Assembly (NCBI GenBank): GCA_036675815.1
Contig: JAKFEE010000004.1
Span: forward strand, 1-64,000
DNA: 64,000 nt
Direction: 5' to 3'
Source: JAKFEE01 sp036675815
GTDB lineage: Bacteria > Pseudomonadota > Alphaproteobacteria > Rhodospirillales > Magnetospirillaceae
Shown: piece by piece, positions 35,583-44,779 of the stretch
How the letters are laid out: the number at the start of each line of letters is the position of its first letter
How positions within the stretch are numbered: the stretch's first letter is position 1
The notes under the pieces: model-generated
What the model was told of the DNA's origin: nothing
Databases searched by the model: none
What the model saw: the letters and a program-made list of their open reading frames with translations, nothing else
Made by a program: the position numbers and the translations under genes

Positions 35583-36836
35583 CTAGCTGGGGCGGACCAG
35601 GGCGTGGCGCTTCTTGCCGGCCGACAGCTTGATCACCCCGTCGTGGACATCGACGCTGCCGACCGGGCGCAATTCGTCGGTCACCGGTTCGTCGTTGATG
35701 CGCGCGCCGCCGCCCTTGATCAGGCGGCGCGCATCGCCGTTGCTCTCGGCCAGGCCGGCGCGGCGGAACAGCTCGAAGGCGGCGATGCCGGCCGTCAGTT
35801 CGGCGGTGGCGATCTCGGTGGTCGGCAGGGCTTCGCCGAGGGCGCCTTCCTCGAAGGTGCGCCGCGCCGTCTCGGCGGCGGCTTCGGCGGCGGCGCGGCC
35901 ATGCAGCAGCGTCGTCGCCTCCATCGCCAGCACCTTCTTGGCGTCGTTGATGCCGGCACCCTCCAGCGCTTCCAGGCGCCGGATCTCGTCCTCGGGCAGT
36001 TCGGTGAACAGGCGCAGGAAGCGGCCGACGTCGGCATCCTCGGTGTTGCGCCAGAACTGCCAGTAGTCGTAGGGCGACAACCGTTCCTCGTTGAGCCAGA
36101 TGGCGCCTTGCGCGGTCTTGCCCATCTTGGCGCCCGAGGCGGTGGTGATCAGCGGGCTGGTCAGGCCGAACAACTGGGCGTCGTCGACGCGGCGGCCGAG
36201 CTCGACGCCGTTGATGATGTTGCCCCACTGGTCCGAGCCGCCCATCTGCAGGATACAGCCATAGCGCCGGAACAGCTCGGCGAAGTCGTAGGCCTGCAAA
36301 ATCATGTAGTTGAATTCGAGGAAGGTCAGCGGCTGCTCGCGCTCGAGGCGCAGTTTCACGCTGTCGAAGCTGAGCATGCGATTGACCGAGAAGTGGCGGC
36401 CGTAGTCGCGCAGGAAGGCGATGTACTGCAGCCCCGACAGCCAGTCGTCGTTGTTGACCATGATGGCGTCCGTGGGGCCGTCGCCGAAGGTCAGATATTT
36501 GGCGAAGACCTTTTTGATGCCGGCCATGTTGGCGGCGATCTGCGCATCGTCCAAAAGCGGCCGGCTGGTATCGCGGAAGCTGGGGTCGCCGACCTTGGTG
36601 GTGCCGCCGCCCATCAGCACGATCGGCTTGTGGCCGGTCTTCTGCAGCCAGCGCAGCAGCATGATCGGCACCAGGCTGCCGACGTGCAGGCTGTCGGCGG
36701 TGCAGTCGAAGCCGATATAGGCCAGCCGCGGTTGGCCGGTCGATAGCGCCGCGTCCAGCGCCTCGGTGTCCGTGCACTGGTGAACGAACCCGCGCGCCGT
36801 GACGTTGCGCAGGAAGTCGGAGCGAAGGTCGGTCAT
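35583..36836 (-). CDS. tyrS: Tyrosyl-tRNA synthetase
   Basis: Charges tRNA-Tyr. The 417-residue product has the class I HIGH-like motif in CTADSLHVGSLVPIM, the tyrosine-binding FNYMILQAYDFAELFRRYG, LQMGGSDQWGNI and a KMSKS-like AKMGKT. A C-terminal S4 RNA-binding domain (RRLIKGGGARINDEPV) completes it. ATG 36836 begins MTDLRSDFLRNVTARGFVHQ, as in relatives; a start 12 codons earlier is unlikely. It is divergent from anmK. Confidence 0.96.
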   Translation of the reverse strand: MTDLRSDFLRNVTARGFVHQCTDTEALDAALSTGQPRLAYIGFDCTADSLHVGSLVPIMLLRWLQKTGHKPIVLMGGGTTKVGDPSFRDTSRPLLDDAQIAANMAGIKKVFAKYLTFGDGPTDAIMVNNDDWLSGLQYIAFLRDYGRHFSVNRMLSFDSVKLRLEREQPLTFLEFNYMILQAYDFAELFRRYGCILQMGGSDQWGNIINGVELGRRVDDAQLFGLTSPLITTASGAKMGKTAQGAIWLNEERLSPYDYWQFWRNTEDADVGRFLRLFTELPEDEIRRLEALEGAGINDAKKVLAMEATTLLHGRAAAEAAAETARRTFEEGALGEALPTTEIATAELTAGIAAFELFRRAGLAESNGDARRLIKGGGARINDEPVTDELRPVGSVDVHDGVIKLSAGKKRHALVRPS

Positions 36837-36925
36837 GGCTGGCCCCGGGCCCGTGGTTAAGGATTGCGGCAAGGCGGGTCCTTTACCATAATCGTGCGTC
36901 CATTTGAACCGCCGGCGATCCCCGC

Positions 36926-38035
36926 TTGCCCGAATCCCGCCTGAGCCTCGGCCTGATGAGCGGTACGTCCCTGGATGGGGTCGATGCCGCCCTGCTGGCC
37001 ACCGATGGCGAGGCCATCACATGGCATGGCCCGGCGCTGACGCTGCCCTATACCGATACCTTACGCGATCGCTTGCGCGCCGTGCTCGGCGGCAACGGCC
37101 CGGTGGCGGAAGTCGAGCGCGACGTCACCCTCCACCACGCCGAGGCGGTGTGCATGCTGCTGGATTCGGCCGGCATCGACGCCGGTCGCGTCGGCGTCGT
37201 CGGCTTCCACGGCCACACCATCCTGCATCGCCCCGACGAGCGGCGCACCTGGCAGATCGGCGACGGCGCCCTGCTGGCGCGGCTGGCCGGCATTCCGGTG
37301 GTCAACGACTTCCGTTCGGCCGATGTCGCCGCCGGGGGGCAGGGGGCGCCATTGGTGCCGCTGTTCCACGCCGGCCTCGCCCGCGGCCTGGAGCGGCCGG
37401 TGGCGGTCCTCAACATCGGCGGCGTCGCCAATCTCACCTGGATCGGTGCCGATGGCCGGCTGCTTGCCTTCGACACCGGGCCCGGCAATGCGTTGATCGA
37501 CGACTGGAGCTTGCGTCATACCGGCCGCCCGGTCGACGTCGACGGCCGACTGGCATGCTCCGGCATCGCCGACACTGCCGCCGTCGAGCGGTTCGCAACG
37601 CATCCCTATTTCCGGCGGCCGCCGGCCAAGTCTCTTGATCGCGACGACTTCGGCGCCTTTGCCGGCGGCCTGGTGCGCGGAATGACGGCCGGAAACGGAG
37701 CGGCGACCCTGGTCGCCTTCACCGCCGCCGGCGTGGCCTTGGCATGCCGACACTTGCCGGCGCCGCCGCGGCGCTGGCTGGTATGCGGCGGCGGACGGCA
37801 CAACCCGGCCATCATGGCCGAACTGCGGCGGCGGCTCGCCGTGCCGGTGGACGCGGTCGAGACGGTCGGCTGGGACGGCGACGCGCTCGAGGCCCAGGCC
37901 TTCGCCTTCCTGGCCGTGCGGAGCCTGCGCGGCTTGGCGCTGACGCTGCCGGAGACCACCGGCGGGCCATGGCCGAGCACGGGCGGTCGGCTCCATCGGC
38001 CCGATGTCAGCGCCGCCGCAGTCGACAGAAGGTGA
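36926..38035 (+). CDS. anmK: Anhydro-N-acetylmuramic acid kinase
   Basis: Phosphorylates and opens 1,6-anhydro-MurNAc during cell-wall recycling. The 369-residue ASKHA-fold kinase starts with LGLMSGTSLDGVDAALLATD and has VGFHGHTILHRPDERRTWQI, PVVNDFRSADVAAGGQGAPL and NIGGVANLTWIG. The later blocks FDTGPGNALIDDW and WLVCGGGRHNP fit as well. It starts at TTG 36926. The end overlaps the convergent methyltransferase gene by 29 bases. Confidence 0.95.
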   Translation: MPESRLSLGLMSGTSLDGVDAALLATDGEAITWHGPALTLPYTDTLRDRLRAVLGGNGPVAEVERDVTLHHAEAVCMLLDSAGIDAGRVGVVGFHGHTILHRPDERRTWQIGDGALLARLAGIPVVNDFRSADVAAGGQGAPLVPLFHAGLARGLERPVAVLNIGGVANLTWIGADGRLLAFDTGPGNALIDDWSLRHTGRPVDVDGRLACSGIADTAAVERFATHPYFRRPPAKSLDRDDFGAFAGGLVRGMTAGNGAATLVAFTAAGVALACRHLPAPPRRWLVCGGGRHNPAIMAELRRRLAVPVDAVETVGWDGDALEAQAFAFLAVRSLRGLALTLPETTGGPWPSTGGRLHRPDVSAAAVDRR

Positions 38036-38618
38036 AGGGCTGCAGCTTGCCCGCCGGCGTCGTGTGCTCGTCGCGCAGCGCCTCGACCAGATCGAAATGC
38101 TCGGCAAATTCGCCGGCCAGCGCCGTGGCATCGTAGCGCATGACCGGCAGGCCGCTGCATGATGCCGGGCCGTCGAGGGCGAATGTGCCAATGATGGCCT
38201 GGCCGCCCGGCGCCAGGGCGGCGGCGAGGGTGCCGCAATAGCGGGCGCGGTCGTGCGGCTCGGTCAGGAAGTGGAAGGCCGCCCGGTCGTGCCACAGGTC
38301 GTAGGGGTGGTCGGGTTGCCATGAGGCCGCATCGGCCACCACCCAGCGCACGCGCTCGGCCCGCGCCCCCAGCCGTTCGCGCGCCCGCCGCAGCGGCTCG
38401 GCGGCGAGGTCGAGCACGGTGAGCCGATGGAAGCCGGCATCGAGCAAGTGATCGACCAGCCGCGCGGCGCCGGCGCCGGCATCGATGATGCGGGTGTCAC
38501 AGTTGGCGCCGGCCTGGGCGATCAGGTGCAACGACACCGCGGGGCGCACCTGGAACCAGCTTACCGTCTCCGGCGCCTTGCTGCCGTAGGTCGCTTCCCA
38601 GTGGGCGCGCTGGTCCAT
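38007..38618 (-). CDS. Class I SAM-dependent methyltransferase
   Basis: A 203-residue methyltransferase with HWEATYGSKAPETVSWFQVR, SAM-binding RIIDAGAGAARLVDHLLDAG, LDLAAEPLRRARERLG and LWHDRAAFHFLTEPHDRARY. The last motif is common in the TPMT/TehB-like group. The substrate is unknown. It is 21 bases downstream of a hydrolase on the same strand and may be cotranscribed. Confidence 0.88.
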   Translation of the reverse strand: MDQRAHWEATYGSKAPETVSWFQVRPAVSLHLIAQAGANCDTRIIDAGAGAARLVDHLLDAGFHRLTVLDLAAEPLRRARERLGARAERVRWVVADAASWQPDHPYDLWHDRAAFHFLTEPHDRARYCGTLAAALAPGGQAIIGTFALDGPASCSGLPVMRYDATALAGEFAEHFDLVEALRDEHTTPAGKLQPFTFCRLRRR

Positions 38619-38639
38619 CGAGCCTGCTCCGAAGGCCCC

Positions 38640-39323
38640 TCAGGCCTCGGCCAGCGCCACCGACGGGGCGGCAGCGACGGCGGCCAGGGGAAGGGAGGCA
38701 GTCAAATATTCGTCGACCGCGGTGGTGAGTTCGTCGATGCAGCCCGAGAAAAAGTGATTGGCGCCCGCCACGCCCTTGTACTCGACGCAGATGTTGCGCT
38801 GTGCCGACAGCTTCTGCGCCAGCTTGAGCACGGCCGCCTCGGGCACCACCTCGTCGCTCTTGCCGTGGACGATGAAGCCCGACGCCGGGCAGGGCGCCAG
38901 AAACGAGAAATCGTACAGATTGGCCGGCGGTGCCGCTGCCACGAAGCCGTCGATCTCCGGGCGTCGCATCAGCAACTGCATGCCGATCCATGCGCCGAAG
39001 GAATAGCCGCCGACCCAGCAGCTGCGGGCATTCGGGTTATGGGCCTGCATCCAGTCGAGCGCCGCCGCGGCATCGGCCAGTTCGCCCTGGCCATTGTCGA
39101 ACTTCCCCTGCGAGCGGCCGACCCCGCGGAAATTGACGCGCAGGCAGGAAAAACCTTGGCGGGCGAAGGCGTGATAGAGCGAATACACGACCTTGTGATT
39201 CATGGTGCCGCCATGCTGCGGATGCGGATGCAGCACCAGCGCCACCGGCGCGTTCGGCTCGTTGCCGTGATGGTATCGCCCTTCGAGGCGGCCATCCGGG
39301 CCGTTGAAAATCACTTCAGGCAT
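38640..39323 (-). CDS. Alpha/beta hydrolase (dienelactone-hydrolase-like)
   Basis: A 227-residue cytoplasmic hydrolase. The oxyanion region is LVLHPHPQHGGTMNHKVVY, the nucleophile elbow is GGYSFGAWIG (Ser), the acid is in FIVHGKSDEVVP and the His is in GANHFFSG. This type is common and conserved in alphaproteobacteria, but its substrate is not known. ATG 39323 begins MPEVIFNGPDGRLEGRY. It is divergent from cysE. Confidence 0.88.
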   Translation of the reverse strand: MPEVIFNGPDGRLEGRYHHGNEPNAPVALVLHPHPQHGGTMNHKVVYSLYHAFARQGFSCLRVNFRGVGRSQGKFDNGQGELADAAAALDWMQAHNPNARSCWVGGYSFGAWIGMQLLMRRPEIDGFVAAAPPANLYDFSFLAPCPASGFIVHGKSDEVVPEAAVLKLAQKLSAQRNICVEYKGVAGANHFFSGCIDELTTAVDEYLTASLPLAAVAAAPSVALAEA

Positions 39324-39418
39324 CTGGCTCCACTGGTCGGCTTCCGTCGCCCCGACGCTGGATCGGGGACGGCATGTTGAGGTGTCGGAGTCACAGCCCC
39401 GGCCAGGGCTTGCGATTC

Positions 39419-39447
39419 TTGACCACCACGGTCGGACATAATATATT
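39419..39447 (+). promoter_or_regulatory. Putative promoter of cysE
   Basis: TTGACC at 39419-39424 and TATATT at 39442-39447 are 17 bases apart, in an AT-rich patch. The expected start is about 70-80 bases before cysE. Both boxes are good matches. Confidence 0.6.
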
Positions 39448-39534
39448 CCCCCTCGGCGCTTCCGGTTGATGCCGTGGATCACGACATCCAGCGCCGATTG
39501 AATATTCGCGCCGAACATTAGCATGACAAGTGCC

Positions 39535-40248
<714 letters not shown>

Positions 40249-40302
40249 CCGTCGGCCATGCCGGGAATCGGGCGCAGGGTAACCAGGAAAGGGGAACGTA
40301 AC

Positions 40303-40758
40303 GTGAAACTGAGCACTAAGGGCCGCTATGCGGTGATGGCCATCGTCGATCTGGCCATCAACTCCAGCGGCAGCCCGGTCGCCTTGGCCGACATTGCCGA
40401 GCGCCAGGAGATCTCGCTGTCCTATCTCGAGCAGTTGTTCGGCAAGCTGCGCAAGGGCGGCCTGGTGAAGAGCGTGCGTGGCCCGGGCGGCGGCTATCTG
40501 TTGTCGCGGCCGGCGGCGCAGATGCGCATCTCCGACATCATCCTGGCGGTCGACGAACCCATCCGCACCACCCGTTGCACGCCCGGCTCGCCGTCGGGCT
40601 GCCACAACAACAAAGGGCGCTGCATGACGCACGACCTGTGGGAGGAACTCGGCAATCAGATCTATCTGTATCTGAGCTCGGTGTCGGTGGCCGATGTCTG
40701 CGACCGCAAGATCCTGGGCACCAGCCGCATGTTCCGCGGCGTCGCCGCAGCGCAGTAG
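40303..40758 (+). CDS. iscR: Fe-S cluster regulator IscR (Rrf2 family)
   Basis: Winged-helix sensor that binds a [2Fe-2S] cluster and represses isc genes when cluster supply is adequate. The 151-residue product starts at GTG with AAGGGGA upstream. It has MKLSTKGRYAVMAIVDLAIN, ISLSYLEQLFGKLRKGGLV and three cysteines in CTPGSPSGCHNNKGRC, the IscR ligand pattern. It heads the isc gene set. No IscR box could be assigned by eye. Confidence 0.94.
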   Translation: MKLSTKGRYAVMAIVDLAINSSGSPVALADIAERQEISLSYLEQLFGKLRKGGLVKSVRGPGGGYLLSRPAAQMRISDIILAVDEPIRTTRCTPGSPSGCHNNKGRCMTHDLWEELGNQIYLYLSSVSVADVCDRKILGTSRMFRGVAAAQ

Positions 40759-40778
40759 GGGCCGAGAACCGGTCGGGT

Positions 40779-41885
40779 ATGGTCACTCCCGCCTATCTGG
40801 ATCATAACGCGACGACGCCGTTGCGGCCCGAGGTGGTGCGGGCGATGGCGGAATGCTTGGTGCAGACCGGCAATCCCTCGTCGGTGCACGCTCATGGCCG
40901 CGCCGGGCGCCGCCGCGTCGAAGAGGCGCGGGCCCAAGTGGCGGCGCTGGTCGGCGCCTGCGCCGAGGACGTGGTCTTCACCTCGGGAGGCAGCGAGGCC
41001 AACGCCTTGGCCTTGCGCGGCTGCAACCGGCCCCGCGTCCTGGTTTCGGCGATCGAGCACGACTCGGTGCTCAAGGCCGCTGCCGCCGAGCATATCCCGG
41101 TGGATGGCGAGGGCATCGTCGATCTCGGCGCACTCGATGCCTTGCTGGGCGGCGATACTCGCCCGGCGGTGGTCTCGGTGATGCTGGCCAACAACGAAAC
41201 CGGCGCCGTTCAGCCGGTGGCCGCGGCGGCGGCAATTGCACGGGCGCGGGGGGCGCTGGTGCATTGCGACGCATCGCAGGCCGCGGGCAAGCTTCCGTTG
41301 GCGATGGCCGAGCTGGGTGTCGATCTGCTCACGCTGTCGGCGCACAAGCTGGGCGGGCCGCAGGGTGTCGGTGCCTTGGTCGTCGGCAGCGACGTGGCGC
41401 TGGTGCCGCAACTCACCGGAGGCGGCCAGGAACGCGGCCGCCGCGCCGGCACCGAGAACGTCGCCGGCATCGTCGGCTTCGGCGTGGCGGCCGAGCGAGC
41501 GATTTCGGGGCTGGTTTGGCTTGCCACTCTGCGCGACGAGCTGGAGCGGCGGGCGAAGTCGTTGGTGCCGGAGTGCCGGGTGATGGGCGAGGCGGCGCCG
41601 CGGTTGCCCAACACCAGTTGCCTCAGCCTGCCCGGCATGGCCAGCGACATCCAGGTGATGGCCCTCGATCTCGCCGGTGTCGCGGTGAGCGCCGGCGCCG
41701 CCTGCTCGTCGGGCAAGGTGCACGGCTCGCACGTGCTCGCCGCCATGAAGGTGCCGGCGGCGCACGCCGGGTCGGCGATCCGCGTCAGCCTCGGCTGGAA
41801 CAGCACCGCCGCCGATATCGAGCGCTTCCTGGCCGCGTGGGGTGAGCTTGCCGCGCGGGCGGCGCGCCGCGCCTCGGCGGCATGA
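40779..41885 (+). CDS. Cysteine desulfurase (NifS-like)
   Basis: First of two adjacent cysteine desulfurases. The 368-residue fold-type I PLP enzyme has AYLDHNATTPLRPEVVRAMA, FTSGGSEANALALRG, PLP-Lys in TLSAHKLGGPQGVGAL, and the active-site Cys in SAGAACSSGKVHGSHVL. It converts cysteine to alanine and a persulfide. Alphaproteobacteria often carry such a NifS-type gene between iscR and iscS. Its separate role is not clear. Confidence 0.92.
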   Translation: MVTPAYLDHNATTPLRPEVVRAMAECLVQTGNPSSVHAHGRAGRRRVEEARAQVAALVGACAEDVVFTSGGSEANALALRGCNRPRVLVSAIEHDSVLKAAAAEHIPVDGEGIVDLGALDALLGGDTRPAVVSVMLANNETGAVQPVAAAAAIARARGALVHCDASQAAGKLPLAMAELGVDLLTLSAHKLGGPQGVGALVVGSDVALVPQLTGGGQERGRRAGTENVAGIVGFGVAAERAISGLVWLATLRDELERRAKSLVPECRVMGEAAPRLPNTSCLSLPGMASDIQVMALDLAGVAVSAGAACSSGKVHGSHVLAAMKVPAAHAGSAIRVSLGWNSTAADIERFLAAWGELAARAARRASAA

Positions 41886-41895
41886 GAGGATAGCC

Positions 41896-43080
41896 ATGGC
41901 CCAGCGCCTCAACCGCCCGATCTATCTCGATTACCAGGCGACGACGCCGTGCGATCCGCGCGTGGTGCAGGCCATGCTGCCGCATTTCACCGAAAAGTTC
42001 GGCAATCCGCATTCCCGCAGCCATGTCTACGGCTGGGAGGCGGAGGAGGCGGTGGAGCAGGCGCGCGAGCAGATCGCCGCCATTCTGGGCGCCGATGCCA
42101 AGGAGATCGTCTTCACCTCGGGCGCCACCGAGGCCAACAATCTGGCGATCAAGGGGCTCGCCTCTTTCTATCGCCGGAAGAAGAGCCACATCGTCACCTG
42201 CGTCACCGAGCACAAATGCGTGCTCGATCCCTGCCGCTACCTGGAAGGGCAGGGCTTCACCATCACCTATCTGCCGGTGCAGCCCAGCGGGCTCGTCGAT
42301 CTCGACCAACTGCGCCAGGCGGTGACCGAGGAGACGCTGCTGGTGTCGATCATGGCGGTGAACAACGAGATCGGCGTCATCCAGCCGCTGGCCGACATCG
42401 GCCGCCTCTGCCGGGAGAAGGGCGCCTTCTTCCACACCGATGCGGCGCAGGCCGTGGGCAAGATCCCGCTCGACGTCGAGGCCATGAACATCGACCTGTT
42501 GTCGGTTTCCGGCCACAAGGCCTACGGCCCCAAGGGCATCGGCGCACTGTATGTGCGCCGACGGCCGCGGGTGCGGCTCGAGGCTTTGATCCATGGCGGC
42601 GGCCAGGAGCGCGGAATGCGTTCGGGCACCCTGCCGACGCCGCTGTGCGTGGGCTTGGGCGAGGCCTGCCGCATCGCAAACAGCGAGATGGCGGCGGAAG
42701 CCCAGCGCCTGCGCCGGTTGCGCGACGACCTGCTGGCCGGACTGCGCCAGCGGATCGGCGACGTGTTCGTCAATGGCGATCTCGACGCCCGTATTCCCGG
42801 CAACCTCAATCTCGGCTTCGCCTCGGTGAAGGCGGAACCCCTGATGATGGCGGCGCGCGACGTGGCGGTTTCCTCGGGCTCGGCTTGCACCTCGGAGTCC
42901 GTGGAACCATCTTACGTGTTACGGGCGCTGGGCCTGGCCGATGAGATGGCGCAATCGTCGTTGCGTTTTGGTCTCGGCCGCTTCACCAGCGCCGACGAAG
43001 TCGAGCAGGCGGTCGAACTCCTCGCCGCCGCAGTGACGAAGGTGCGCCAAGCCGCACTGCGGCAGAGCGTGGAACAGTGA
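41896..43080 (+). CDS. iscS: Cysteine desulfurase IscS
   Basis: Main sulfur donor for Fe-S clusters and thiolated tRNA. The 394-residue product has PIYLDYQATTPCDPRVVQAM, KFGNPHSRSHVYGWEAEEAV, FTSGATEANNLAIKG, Lys in SGHKAYGPKGIGALYVRR, and the active-site loop SSGSACTSESVEPSYVLRAL. This is the IscS form. The following gene is iscA; the usual iscU is missing between them. MnmA, an IscS client, lies a few genes on. Confidence 0.95.
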   Translation: MAQRLNRPIYLDYQATTPCDPRVVQAMLPHFTEKFGNPHSRSHVYGWEAEEAVEQAREQIAAILGADAKEIVFTSGATEANNLAIKGLASFYRRKKSHIVTCVTEHKCVLDPCRYLEGQGFTITYLPVQPSGLVDLDQLRQAVTEETLLVSIMAVNNEIGVIQPLADIGRLCREKGAFFHTDAAQAVGKIPLDVEAMNIDLLSVSGHKAYGPKGIGALYVRRRPRVRLEALIHGGGQERGMRSGTLPTPLCVGLGEACRIANSEMAAEAQRLRRLRDDLLAGLRQRIGDVFVNGDLDARIPGNLNLGFASVKAEPLMMAARDVAVSSGSACTSESVEPSYVLRALGLADEMAQSSLRFGLGRFTSADEVEQAVELLAAAVTKVRQAALRQSVEQ

Positions 43081-43116
43081 CGTGCCGAACTGGTTGTTTG
43101 AGTATGCGAGACGAGG

Positions 43117-43464
43117 ATGAACATGGCTGAGCGCAGGGCTCCGATCACGCTGACCGATTCCGCCGCCGAGCATGTCAGGGCGCTCTTGGCCAAGCGCGGC
43201 ACGCCCGCCGGTGCCGTGCGCATCGGCATCAAGGCCAAGGGCTGCTCGGGCATGGCCTACACGCTCGAGTTCGCCGACGCCCCCAATCCGCTGGACGAGG
43301 TGGTCGAGGACAAGGGGGTGACGGTGCTCATCGACCCCAAGGCGGCCATCTTCGTGCTGGGCACCGAAATGGATTGGGCCGACGACAAGATGTCGACAGG
43401 CTTCGTCTTCCGGAACCCCAACGAGAAGGGCCGCTGCGGCTGCGGCGAGTCCTTCCACGTCTGA
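43117..43464 (+). CDS. iscA: Iron-sulfur assembly protein IscA (HesB family)
   Basis: A-type carrier that delivers Fe-S clusters. The 115-residue product has ITLTDSAAEHVRALLAKRG, the first Cys in GIKAKGCSGMAYTLEF and the C-terminal pair in GRCGCGESFHV. These are the three conserved cysteines. It directly follows iscS after a 36-base gap. Confidence 0.94.
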   Translation: MNMAERRAPITLTDSAAEHVRALLAKRGTPAGAVRIGIKAKGCSGMAYTLEFADAPNPLDEVVEDKGVTVLIDPKAAIFVLGTEMDWADDKMSTGFVFRNPNEKGRCGCGESFHV

Positions 43465-43552
43465 CGGCGGGGCAACCGTGGCGCGCGCCGCGGTTGCCGG
43501 ATATCGGGCGCCGTGATATCGACGGCGGATCCGATTCAGGGAAAGACAGCGC

Positions 43553-43891
43553 ATGCCCAAGATGACCTTCATCGATCCCGACGGCAATCCGAAGCAGGTG
43601 GAGGCGCCGGAAGGGCTGTCGGTGCTGGAGATCGCCCACCGCAACGGCATCGGCCTGGAGGGTGCCTGCGAGGGCTCGCTGGCCTGCTCCACCTGCCACG
43701 TCGTCGTGGCGCCGGAATGGTTCGACAAGCTGTCGGAGGCCTCGGAGGACGAGGAGGACATGCTGGATCTGGCCTTCGCCCTGACGCAGACCTCGCGCCT
43801 CGGCTGCCAGATCATCATGACCAAGGACCTCGACGGCCTCACCGTCACCCTGCCGGCGGCCACCCGCAACATGATGGCCGAGAAGGACTGA
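43553..43891 (+). CDS. fdx: ISC-type [2Fe-2S] ferredoxin
   Basis: Electron donor in cluster assembly. The 112-residue adrenodoxin-type ferredoxin has the ligands in GACEGSLACSTCHVVV and a fourth Cys in TSRLGCQII. The Fdx-type acidic recognition helix SEASEDEEDMLDLAF and the end LPAATRNMMAEKD are present. It is usually preceded by hscBA, which are absent here. Confidence 0.94.
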   Translation: MPKMTFIDPDGNPKQVEAPEGLSVLEIAHRNGIGLEGACEGSLACSTCHVVVAPEWFDKLSEASEDEEDMLDLAFALTQTSRLGCQIIMTKDLDGLTVTLPAATRNMMAEKD

Positions 43892-43915
43892 GCGCCGAGA
43901 GCGAACGGAGGCACG

Positions 43916-44590
43916 ATGGGCAGCGAGACGAGCTTGTTCGGCCGCTTGCGCGGCGCCTGTCGTGACGAGTGGCAGGCCTATGTCGGCCATGCCTTCGTCC
44001 GCAAGCTGGGCGACGGCTCGTTGCCCGAGGAGTGCTTCCGCCATTATCTCGGCCAGGACTACCTGTTCCTGATCCATTTCGCCCGCGCCTACGGGCTGGC
44101 CGTGTACAAATCGGACACCCTCGACGACATGCGTCAGGCGGCGGCGGGCATGGCGGCGATCCTCGACGAGATGGGCGTGCATGTGAGGTACTGCCACGAG
44201 TGGGGCATCCCGCAGGAGGAGATGCTGACCCTGCCCGAAGCCGCCGCCACCGTCGCCTATACCCGCTTCGTGCTCGACAAGGGCGTGGCCGGCGACCTGC
44301 TCGACCTGCACGTCGCCCTCAGCCCGTGCATCGTCGGCTATGCCGAGATCGCCAACCTGCTGCGGGTCGACCCAGCCACCCGTCTCGACGGCAATCCCTA
44401 TCGCGGCTGGATCGAGCTCTATGCCGGCGACGACTATCAGGCCGTCGCCCGCCGGCAGGTGGCGCAGCTCGACGACCTGATCGGCCGCCGCGGCGGCCCC
44501 GGGCGCATGGAGTCGCTGATCCAGGTGTTCCGCACCGCCACCAAGCTGGAGACGGCGTTCTGGGACATGGGGCTGACGCTGGCGCGGTGA
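43916..44590 (+). CDS. tenA: Thiaminase II / aminopyrimidine aminohydrolase
   Basis: Salvages base-degraded thiamin by hydrolysing aminopyrimidines. The 224-residue all-helical protein has FRHYLGQDYLFLIHFARAYG, catalytic Cys in HVALSPCIVGYAEIA, YRGWIELYAGDDYQ and the conserved Glu/Trp end LETAFWDMGL. It lies between fdx and mnmA without another thiamin gene nearby. Length is normal. Confidence 0.92.
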   Translation: MGSETSLFGRLRGACRDEWQAYVGHAFVRKLGDGSLPEECFRHYLGQDYLFLIHFARAYGLAVYKSDTLDDMRQAAAGMAAILDEMGVHVRYCHEWGIPQEEMLTLPEAAATVAYTRFVLDKGVAGDLLDLHVALSPCIVGYAEIANLLRVDPATRLDGNPYRGWIELYAGDDYQAVARRQVAQLDDLIGRRGGPGRMESLIQVFRTATKLETAFWDMGLTLAR

Positions 44591-44641
44591 GGCGGCTCGA
44601 TCGCCACATGAGGACAGCCGTCACCCTGGCTACGGGCGAAG

Positions 44642-44768
44642 GAATGCCGTTATCCGCCCTTAGTCGTCACCCCCGCGGGAGCGGGGGTCCATTCCTGAGG
44701 GCGCGCGCCCCGCTTAAGCACTTCCGACGGCGGAATGAATTCCCAGCTTTCGCGGGAATGACGGACAA
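44642..44768. repeat. RPE-like palindromic repeat upstream of mnmA
   Basis: Core 44663-44765: CGTCACCCCCGCGGGAGCGG (hairpin 1), then CATTCCTGAGGGCGCGCGCC, and TTCCGACGGCGGAATGAATT followed by hairpin 2 with CTTTCGCGGGAATGACGG. The left flank ATGCCGTTATCCGCCC is shared with the copy at 55648. It lies in the tenA-mnmA spacer, ending about 11 bases before the mnmA ATG. Confidence 0.8.
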
Positions 44769-44779
44769 GGGCAGGATAG

